NCBI RefSeq assembly: GCF_007988905.1
Contig: NZ_BJVA01000016.1
Span: 1 to 62,772 of the forward strand
DNA from: Gluconobacter kanchanaburiensis NBRC 103587
Lineage (GTDB): Bacteria; Pseudomonadota; Alphaproteobacteria; Acetobacterales; Acetobacteraceae
Length of the DNA stretch: 62,772 nucleotides
Reading direction: 5' to 3'
Of this stretch, positions 45,975-52,779 are shown piece by piece. The notes under the pieces were generated by a model. It saw only the letters and a program-made list of their open reading frames with translations. It searched no databases and was not told the origin of the DNA. Position 1 is the first letter of the stretch; the number at the start of each line of letters is the position of its first letter. Both the position numbers and the translations under genes were made by a program.

Positions 45975-47351
45975 CTAACTCCAGCCTTTTCTGAAGATGT
46001 CGTCGGGATAGATAATGGCCTCGACGGTCTGTTTGAGATTGGCCGTCGTAATGCCGCTGAGATAGGTCGAAGTGCCTTGGCTTTTATGGGTTGCCTCGTG
46101 GCCCAAAAGCCTATCAATCCAGATTTCCCGAATATCGGCTGAAGCGTTTCGCAATTGCGTGGAGACGCTGTGTCGAAACGAATGGAACGTAATTTCCGCA
46201 GGCAGCCCAAGGCGGGTTTTCATGGTCGAGAACGACCGCCCGAAGACTGTCCCTCGAACACCGTCCTTCGACGTGTTGAGTCCGGGAATGAGATAGGGGC
46301 CGTCCACTGTGTCTTTCAGGATGAGAAGTCCCGCCTCAATGAGTCTGGAGTGCACCGGGACAATTCGTGTTCCAGCGTCGGTCTTGGGTGACCATCCGCT
46401 GTCTGTGTGCGGCTGGATAACAAAGCAGGGAACGCCATCAATCGTTTGGAGGTCTTCTGTTCTCAGATGACAGATTTCCCCCAGCCTCATGCCTGAATAA
46501 GCCCCTATCATCGTGATAAGCCGGAATGTGCTTTCAGAGACAGAACTACTGCGCCAATCTCCTGTCATGAGGGTTTGCAATTCTTGAGTGGTCCAGCCCC
46601 TACGGATGGTTTTGGAGCCATTCTCAAAGCTCCATCCGGTCCATGGGTTCTTTTTGACTAATTCCCTTTGAAGTAACTGGTTCCACAGGGCTGAGAGCCG
46701 CATCATGTGGTTCTTCACGCTCTTGCCGCTCAGGGTGGGGCGTTCGTCTTCTCTGGCACGGTCTGCCTCCTCTGTGAGTGTGAGACTGCTTTTCCGCTTT
46801 CCGAGGGATGCGGGCAGGGAAAACAGCAAGTCCCGGAAGGCTCTGGCCTTCTCTCCTCCGATGATAGAAACAGGCGCATCTCCAAAGGCTCGCAGGAACA
46901 GCTCTACGGCTCGCTGCGTCGCTTTTTTGGTATCGGCGCTGGCATGTGGGTTTTTGAGAACAAAACGCGTCAGAGCCTCAGACAGAAGCAAGGGTTGGCG
47001 TTTACTTTGCATCTTGGGAGCCTTCCGCATGTTCTGCGGTCGTAGTCTCGGTTTTGAGGCGGGCAAAGGTATCGCTTCAATGCCTATCGGTGCTTCGAGC
47101 AAGCGATGTAGGTCCTTCAGTGCGTCCCGCACGTGCGGGACAGCGTGTCGCTCCTGTCCCTCAGTCAAAGCCCGAGAGGTCTCGTCAAAAAGTTCGGTCG
47201 TTCTTGCATGCAGCAACGAAGCCCGTTTGCGGGCTTCGCTCTGATAGCCTGTTTTTAAAGAAACCCAGATTTCCCGCTGGTCCAGAACACTACGAAGGGC
47301 AGGGGGGACGATTCGGCGAAAGTGATAGGTGGTGCCGCGAATACGGAGCAT
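45975..47351 (-). CDS. Tyrosine integrase 3 (island IV)
   Basis: A 458-residue tyrosine recombinase nearly identical to integrase 1; differences are scattered, with a few residues deleted in the linker. Catalytic boxes: AYSGMRLGEICHLR, TFHSFRHSVSTQLRN and RLLGHEATHKSQGTSTYLSG. An in-frame extension upstream to 47582 exists, but it runs through the att site, and MLRIRGTTYHFRR at 47351 matches the integrase 1 start. It lies 88 bases left of att 4. It appears intact and is a candidate mobilizer of island IV and relatives. Confidence 0.93.
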   Translation of the reverse strand: MLRIRGTTYHFRRIVPPALRSVLDQREIWVSLKTGYQSEARKRASLLHARTTELFDETSRALTEGQERHAVPHVRDALKDLHRLLEAPIGIEAIPLPASKPRLRPQNMRKAPKMQSKRQPLLLSEALTRFVLKNPHASADTKKATQRAVELFLRAFGDAPVSIIGGEKARAFRDLLFSLPASLGKRKSSLTLTEEADRAREDERPTLSGKSVKNHMMRLSALWNQLLQRELVKKNPWTGWSFENGSKTIRRGWTTQELQTLMTGDWRSSSVSESTFRLITMIGAYSGMRLGEICHLRTEDLQTIDGVPCFVIQPHTDSGWSPKTDAGTRIVPVHSRLIEAGLLILKDTVDGPYLIPGLNTSKDGVRGTVFGRSFSTMKTRLGLPAEITFHSFRHSVSTQLRNASADIREIWIDRLLGHEATHKSQGTSTYLSGITTANLKQTVEAIIYPDDIFRKGWS

Positions 47352-47438
47352 GAGACGTCCTTCGGTGGGGAAGGACGGTGGAGCAAAGGATACCTTTGCC
47401 CCATTCAGGCCGAAAAACCGTTCATTTCCGGGAAGTCT

Positions 47439-47464
47439 GTGGTGCGAGCTGCGGGACTCGAACC
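47439..47464. repeat. att core 4 (tRNA-Leu 3' end copy)
   Basis: An exact 26-base copy of the tRNA-Leu 3' end between islands IV and V. About 120 bases to its right (to about 47590) closely match the sequence right of att 1 (3664-3790), so islands II and V begin with the same end sequence. Confidence 0.88.
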
Positions 47465-47653
47465 TAGTGTTGCGGGACGCGTCCCGCACACAAACCGTTG
47501 AAAATACGTCGAAAACGCCGACGCCAGTCTTTCCATTGCCATATACTCGTCGTGAGTCTGGCAGACATTCTGGTAACGTCAAGACGCCATGAAAGCGATA
47601 TGAGCTGCACGTGTTTGGACGACTGGAAGCTCATCAGAGGGAAGGGGGCTGAG

Positions 47654-47791
47654 ATGCCGGAAGACAACGATAAGGACGTTTGGGAGCCTTCGCGCAAAAG
47701 CCAGGAAGAGGCTTTGCAGTCCCTGAAAACGATAGGCCGGAAGTTACCCGCTGATTTTCGTTTTGAACGTCCTCAAGACCAGGAGCGTTGA
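47654..47791 (+). CDS. Small hypothetical protein
   Basis: A 45-residue frame starting MPEDNDKDVWEPSRKSQEEA and ending KLPADFRFERPQDQER. AAGGGGG lies 7-13 bases before ATG 47654. It is highly charged, with no known domain. It could be an antitoxin-like small protein or a spurious frame. Confidence 0.4.
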   Translation: MPEDNDKDVWEPSRKSQEEALQSLKTIGRKLPADFRFERPQDQER

Positions 47792-47914
47792 GAGCCGCCA
47801 ATTGTCTTCACCGGCATGTGACGGCAGCAAAGCTGTGAGGGTATCGTCTCGCAGTTTAACGTTCGGTCCGAAGTTCCAGCGCCTTTCTGTGCTGTGTTGA
47901 TGTCAGGACAAACG

Positions 47915-48349
47915 ATGCCCCTTATTTATATCAATTACCCGGTTGGAACCTTCAGCAAAGAAAAACAGGACGGTTTGGCAGAGACGCTGACCACTATCGC
48001 CCTCGATGCGGAACAACTGCCCGACACGCCTTTTGTTCGGAGTACGACCTGGATTTATTTTCGAGAATACGCCGAGGGCATGGTTTATCACGGTGGCAAA
48101 ACAGATGGTCGCAATGTGATTGGCATTGAGGTCAATGCATTCGAAGGCGGCTTTGACACCGCCGCCAAGCAAAAACTGTTTGCCGGGTTTACAGACGCTG
48201 TCCGCGAAGCAGCTGGTTTGGCCGCTGATGATTTGGTGCCTGTCTATATTGTTCTACGGGATGTTCCCCCTGAAAATTGGGGTGTGTTTGGACAAACAAT
48301 TTCATTGAATGACCTGCGTTATCCACCAGAAAATGCTGAGCCCGTTTAA
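47915..48349 (+). CDS. Tautomerase-family protein
   Basis: A 144-residue protein of the 4-oxalocrotonate tautomerase/MIF superfamily. The start MPLIYINYPVGTFSKEKQDG puts proline at position 2, where it becomes the catalytic amino-terminal proline after methionine removal. I therefore chose ATG 47915 with CAGGA just upstream, rather than the ORF start at 47894. The later block VYIVLRDVPPENWGVFGQ is typical of this family. Its substrate is unknown. It stands alone between the island V end and the mob module. Confidence 0.8.
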   Translation: MPLIYINYPVGTFSKEKQDGLAETLTTIALDAEQLPDTPFVRSTTWIYFREYAEGMVYHGGKTDGRNVIGIEVNAFEGGFDTAAKQKLFAGFTDAVREAAGLAADDLVPVYIVLRDVPPENWGVFGQTISLNDLRYPPENAEPV

Positions 48350-48473
48350 GGGGCGTTTTCAGTCAAACGATGGGAAGAAATAATAAAACGCGAAGTATTT
48401 TGATTTTTCTTCTGTCGTTTTCTGAAATCTGATTTCTGAATTGCTATCCTGTTTTCTGAGGTTCTTTTGAGCT

Positions 48474-48543
48474 GAGCCAGCAGTGTTCCGTGGCTACCCA
48501 CGAAACAGCTGGCAAGGGGGAGTACCTCCCCCGTTGACCCCCT
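48474..48543 (+). repeat. Double-hairpin repeat, copy E (probable oriT region)
   Basis: It has the same form as copy B: outer stem GCCAGC/GCTGGC, inner stem TCCGTGG-CTA-CCCACGA, then GGGGGAG-TAC-CTCCCCC. It lies 30 bases before the second mobC, whose relaxase is intact. The surrounding 350-base stretch holds no gene. Confidence 0.75.
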
Positions 48544-48555
48544 CAAACGCAAAAG

Positions 48556-48566
48556 AAAACAGGATG
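48556..48566 (-). other. Candidate relaxase nick site
   Basis: The minus strand reads CATCCTGTTTTC, fitting YATCCTGY, between repeat copy E and mobC. It is the same in sequence and position as the site at 5371. This is a motif match only. Confidence 0.5.
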
Positions 48567-48573
48567 CCCTGCT

Positions 48574-48981
48574 ATGCCCGATGCTTCATCTCCATCCCGT
48601 ACTCGGTCCTCTCGCCTCTCTGTTCGTGTCTCTCCGGATGAGCTTGAACGCTGGAACAATGCAGCGCATGCGCTTGGCCATGCCACAACGGCTGCATGGG
48701 TTCGGAGCTTGCTGCACGATGCAGAAGTTTCTCATCGCTCAGGCGGCGACATTGGTTCCGAGATCCGTAGCCTGCGAAGCGAATTGTCTCGTATCGGCAA
48801 TAACCTGAACCAATTGGCTCATATGGCCCATCTTGGCGATGCTGCGGCTTGTGCCGACACACTTCAGCACATCGACCGCCTCAAAGACCGGACAGATAGT
48901 TTGCTGAAAACTCTGCGTCCTGCACGTATCCGCAGGGTTAAGCTTCCGTCGCATTCTGCTCCCGTGCACTTGGTGCACTGA
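48574..48981 (+). CDS. mobC: MobC-like relaxosome accessory protein
   Basis: A 135-residue protein nearly identical to the copy at 5388, with a ribbon-helix-helix-like N-terminus and IGNNLNQLAHMAH in the centre. It binds oriT with the relaxase that follows 31 bases later. It is intact and forms a working pair with an intact relaxase. Confidence 0.85.
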   Translation: MPDASSPSRTRSSRLSVRVSPDELERWNNAAHALGHATTAAWVRSLLHDAEVSHRSGGDIGSEIRSLRSELSRIGNNLNQLAHMAHLGDAAACADTLQHIDRLKDRTDSLLKTLRPARIRRVKLPSHSAPVHLVH

Positions 48982-49012
48982 ACACACATCGGTCTTCGCA
49001 AGGTGCGATACG

Positions 49013-50884
49013 ATGATTGTTCAAGAAACCAGAATTAAGAGCAGCAGCGGGCATCAGGCGGTTTCGCGTCATGTTCTCTCGGGAGCCAAGAACGAAGCCA
49101 TCCGGCTCGTGTCTGGCGGTGACTATCTGCTCAAGGATTGGATGAAAGAAGCGAGGCGTGAGGGTATTCGGTACGGCCTGAGACACATCGCGTTTAATCC
49201 GTCTGAACCGATGACAGACCAGCAGCTCTCTGCCTTTGCGAAAGATATCTGCCGAGAACTGGGCGCTGATCCCGAACGCACAATCTTTGTGATTCATCAG
49301 AAGTGCGGGAAAACTCACGGGCACCTCCTGCTTCCCGAGTGGCAGGATTCTCATGTTCTCAGCAGCAAATTTTCGTGGGTCAGGTTGGAAAAGCTGGCCC
49401 GGCTGACGGAGATAAAGCTGGGACACGCTTTGGTGCCAGGCAGACATGACAAGGCTATCGTCAAAGCCCTCAAGGAGGCCGGGGAGTATGAAGCTGCCAG
49501 CAAAGTTAAAGCTCTTATTCCCGATGAAAAGACACTGCCTCCCGTTGCAGCTTACACGTCACAAGCAAGACGGATGGTGGAGCGGCAGGATTTTGATCTT
49601 CCCACTGCCCGACGTGAGATCATGGCGTTTTGGGAGAAGTCGGAAAATGACCTGAAGACGTTCCGCCGCCATCTTGTCGAGAAAAACTGGCGCATGCGAC
49701 CGGGAGACCGCACGGACCGACGGCGGGACGCTCATGTCATTGAGACAGCTGAGGGTCTGCTGATCGGATCATTCACACGCCTGACAAAGGTCCGCCCAAA
49801 AGAATTTCGTCTTCTTCTGGAAGCAGAGGCGTCCAGGCCATCCCCTCTGGATCTTCGTCCTGTCGTGCAACGTCTGGAACAACAGGAAAGACGGCATCGT
49901 CAGCGGGCAGAGCGGAAACGTGCCGTGAAGGACCTGATCTGGGCGCCGCCAGCCTCATTGTCCGCCATGGATCGCCAGAGGCTCCATGAACAGGGCCGAA
50001 GAGAAGCGGCTGCGATCCGAAAGCGTCTGCCTGCTCTGACGTCTCTTCGATCTCAGGAACAGGGCTGCGAGGGGTTTCGGATCTATTTGAAAGACTGGAA
50101 GCAGGACATGCAGGCTGCCCGAAGCGTCCTGAATGCCCGGCATCCTCTGGAACGGCGCTATGGGCCGGACAGTCCGCTCGATATCCAGAGTGCGTGCATC
50201 GTGCGGATGATGAAAGAAGGATGGAGCAGACTGAAGCAGGCCCATCAGGCTGTTGAGCGGGCGCGACAGGAACTGGATGAATTGGAAGCCCGGAAAATCC
50301 TGTTCTCCCGGAAGAGGAGATTGTCTCAAGCAGAGGAGCAGTACCGCCAGGCGCTGGCTCAACTGGCCGAAATCCTGCGCTATCTCGTCCAGTTCATTTT
50401 GTACCACTTAGGACTGAGCAGTCAGAAGCCTGATCCGATCCAGTGTCCGGTTCCGATAGAACGGGAAGTGACATTGCAGGATTATCTGCAAGAGAGACGC
50501 GAGTTGCTTCAGACCCTGCTGGATGAGAAAGCCCGTCGCCTGTGGATCAAGGATCGCTGCCGAGAGGCGGAGCACAAACGGGCCCGGATAATTGCCGAAT
50601 GGCATGCGGAGCGTGTGCCGGAATGTGAGCAGGCCCAGCAGAGCATTGCCAGGCTTGATCGCTTGCACCGGCTGTCATGGTCGCTTCCTGAGGAAGTTCG
50701 CATGGAAATCAGGGATTTGAAACGACAGGGGCAGCTTCAGATGGCCCTGCGGGAGCTGGAGCGTTTTTATGAAAGGGATGCCCCAGTATCGTCGACGCCT
50801 GCTCAACGCTCTGATGTCACTCGATGGTCTCAGATCACGCCATTGCAAAAAAGGACGTTACCGAACTCGTCTCTATCTCCATAG
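49013..50884 (+). CDS. Relaxase (mobilization nuclease), intact
   Basis: A 623-residue relaxase of the MobA/MobL-like kind. It starts MIVQETRIKSSSGHQAVSRH. The metal-binding HUH motif lies in FVIHQKCGKTHGHLLLPEW (about residues 93-111). A second conserved region is SSKFSWVRLEKLARL. The long charged C-terminal half with coiled-coil stretches (KQAHQAVERARQELDELEAR) probably binds DNA and partners. It would nick at the site upstream of mobC and pilot the strand through a helper conjugation system, since no type IV secretion genes are present. It is the only complete relaxase in the window. Confidence 0.87.
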   Translation: MIVQETRIKSSSGHQAVSRHVLSGAKNEAIRLVSGGDYLLKDWMKEARREGIRYGLRHIAFNPSEPMTDQQLSAFAKDICRELGADPERTIFVIHQKCGKTHGHLLLPEWQDSHVLSSKFSWVRLEKLARLTEIKLGHALVPGRHDKAIVKALKEAGEYEAASKVKALIPDEKTLPPVAAYTSQARRMVERQDFDLPTARREIMAFWEKSENDLKTFRRHLVEKNWRMRPGDRTDRRRDAHVIETAEGLLIGSFTRLTKVRPKEFRLLLEAEASRPSPLDLRPVVQRLEQQERRHRQRAERKRAVKDLIWAPPASLSAMDRQRLHEQGRREAAAIRKRLPALTSLRSQEQGCEGFRIYLKDWKQDMQAARSVLNARHPLERRYGPDSPLDIQSACIVRMMKEGWSRLKQAHQAVERARQELDELEARKILFSRKRRLSQAEEQYRQALAQLAEILRYLVQFILYHLGLSSQKPDPIQCPVPIEREVTLQDYLQERRELLQTLLDEKARRLWIKDRCREAEHKRARIIAEWHAERVPECEQAQQSIARLDRLHRLSWSLPEEVRMEIRDLKRQGQLQMALRELERFYERDAPVSSTPAQRSDVTRWSQITPLQKRTLPNSSLSP

Positions 50885-51172
50885 GAAGAAGGAGAGCATG
50901 CGACCGCTGATGTCTTATCTCAGAGATGGCGGCTTCGCGAAAGATAACATTATTAAGCGAAGCATGATGGGCTGGAGTTGGGACAAAGCGGATCCTGCTG
51001 GATAGTTCGAAAGTTCAATCTTTCCAAAGAGTGGCGTGCGGCGTCAAAGGCTCCTGAGTTTATAAATCTTGGGGACTAGATGTTCCTTCAATGGCTGCAT
51101 CCGGACGGCTGCCATTATACCAACCGTTGATTGCTAAATTTTTTGAAGCAGCAGTCAGGTGGCCGATCTGTG

Positions 51173-52336
51173 TTATTGAAGATTTGGAGCAAGCAACGCA
51201 TTGAGAGCTTTGACGATAAACCTAGCGGATAACACACATCCATATTCGTGATATCTGTCATCTTTGTTTTCGTCAGCTAGATCGACCACCGTCTTGGCTG
51301 CGAAGAATATCCCGCCTCCGTTAAAAAAGTCGTGGGCAGCAGCAAAAACTGAAGCAACCTCCATGTCCAGCGCTCCAACTTTTCGGCTTTGCAGCGCAAT
51401 ACTGCTTGCAACATCCTTATCTGACACAACCTGAGAGCCCGAAACCATGGGAGGCGTGAGGATCTTCCGCTGGGAAAGCTCAGAATGAAATAGTCCCTTC
51501 CTTATTGCCCGCGACATATCTCCGTTAGCCATCTGCTGTAGTTTTGTTTGCGCGTTGGGTGGAATGTGCGTCTGCACAAGTTCGGGCTTCAACCTTCCAC
51601 CAACAATTTTTCCAGCCTGATAATTCCAGCTGATGTCGGGAACGATGAGGTCGCCAAGTTCCGACTCTCCTTCGATCCCACCGCAGATTCCACACATCGT
51701 GATCGCCTTGGGTCGAAACATCTCAGCCGCTTTAACCGTACCAATGGCCGCACTCACCAAACCGGCCCGTGGAAGTGTGACAGCAACGCCGCTCAGGGTT
51801 CCAATCTTGATGTCTCGGCAGTCTAGCCCAGTGACTGTCATAAAATTACCGAGACTGACATCGTCGCAGTGCTGCAGAGCCGCTCTTTCTTTTTCAAGGG
51901 CGCAGATGATCACGAAGTCCATGGGGGGGTTAACAAATTGCTCTTTAATTCGATTCGATAAAATTTTTCTCCAAGAGTCTCCATCATCGTATTCGATGAC
52001 GGCAACGCCATGGCGAGCAAAGCTTTGCCGGGCGTCTTTAGCTATGTCCGAGTAGCCGGTCATAATTACCCAAGATGACAAGCGCGAACTTGCATGGTTT
52101 TCGATATGCTCGCACCATTGAGATGTCGCGTCCTGTGAATCTAAGGATCCTGTAATCTGAGGGAGAACCAGGTCCGCAATAATTAGATCGAAGTTTCCGC
52201 CGCCAAGAGCATGTATTGCTTCATTTATACTACGAACTTCTGTCACATTCGGCTGGCTCGGGTCGCAAGTCTCTACAATGAGCGTTCGTATCTTTTCGGA
52301 CTTTAGTGCCTCATCCTCGATAATCAAAATATTCAT
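51173..52336 (-). CDS. dtcC: Detocs effector: receiver domain + nucleoside phosphorylase-like domain
   Basis: A 387-residue two-domain protein. Residues 1-125 are a response-regulator receiver (MNILIIEDE acidic pocket, phospho-acceptor Asp55 in DLIIADLVLP). Residues about 138-387 are a nucleoside phosphorylase-like domain: FVIICALEKERAAL, GICGGIEGESELGDLIVPD (216-234), ALDMEVASV (322-330) and AKTVVDLADEN. This matches DtcC of the Detocs anti-phage system, where phosphorylation activates an enzyme that cleaves ATP to adenine and ribose triphosphate. ATG 52336 is fixed by the 4-base overlap with dtcB (ATGA). It is the last gene of the dtcABC operon. The base-cleaving activity is known for the family, not shown here. 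Confidence 0.9.
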   Translation of the reverse strand: MNILIIEDEALKSEKIRTLIVETCDPSQPNVTEVRSINEAIHALGGGNFDLIIADLVLPQITGSLDSQDATSQWCEHIENHASSRLSSWVIMTGYSDIAKDARQSFARHGVAVIEYDDGDSWRKILSNRIKEQFVNPPMDFVIICALEKERAALQHCDDVSLGNFMTVTGLDCRDIKIGTLSGVAVTLPRAGLVSAAIGTVKAAEMFRPKAITMCGICGGIEGESELGDLIVPDISWNYQAGKIVGGRLKPELVQTHIPPNAQTKLQQMANGDMSRAIRKGLFHSELSQRKILTPPMVSGSQVVSDKDVASSIALQSRKVGALDMEVASVFAAAHDFFNGGGIFFAAKTVVDLADENKDDRYHEYGCVLSARFIVKALNALLAPNLQ

Positions 52337-52779
52337 GTGTTTGGCTCCAAAATATCGTGCAGTTGTGACTGCCACTTCCCATCGTCGGCGAACAAAATAA
52401 CACCGTCGACATTGAAAATGTCATCAGCCTTCAGCGTTTCACGTAGCTTGCTGAGTGGAACGTGCTCTCGATTATATTCGACAGTTGGGTATTGGGTCAT
52501 AATAATCACTCGCTCGGGACGGTCTTGAACAGACAAGTAGAGGAGGACATCGAGACCGCCCACTGGTTGCGAATAAATATCTGCAGAGCCAGCCTCGCCA
52601 GCGTGGCTTGGAATAGCCATGTCGAGTAGGACGATATCATATTGGTCTGCAACAAGACCATTCATGGCTTCTTGGAGCGAGGCTCCACGAGCGATCGGGG
52701 TTCCGCCCCGATATTTATCCACTTCTCTTGCTAGTTGACTAAATTTAAAGTTGTCGTCCTCGACTATAAATATTTTCAT
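52333..52779 (-). CDS. dtcB: Detocs stand-alone receiver protein
   Basis: A 148-residue single receiver-domain protein. MKIFIVEDD gives the acidic pocket; Asp53 in DIVLLDMAIPSH is the phospho-acceptor; IIMTQYP supplies the threonine. It has no output domain. In Detocs such a protein drains phosphate from the kinase and prevents accidental triggering of the effector. The TGATG junction with dtcA and the ATGA junction with dtcC show a translationally coupled operon. Confidence 0.88.
   Translation of the reverse strand: MKIFIVEDDNFKFSQLAREVDKYRGGTPIARGASLQEAMNGLVADQYDIVLLDMAIPSHAGEAGSADIYSQPVGGLDVLLYLSVQDRPERVIIMTQYPTVEYNREHVPLSKLRETLKADDIFNVDGVILFADDGKWQSQLHDILEPNT

Noticed and set aside
3638-47464. 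Four further tRNA-Leu genes
   Set aside because: Only the last 26 bases match at each place; acceptor 5' strand, D-arm and anticodon arm are absent. They are attachment scars.
47352-47582. N-terminal extension of integrase 3
   Set aside because: The in-frame extension runs through the att core and has no match in integrase 1, whose start corresponds to 47351.
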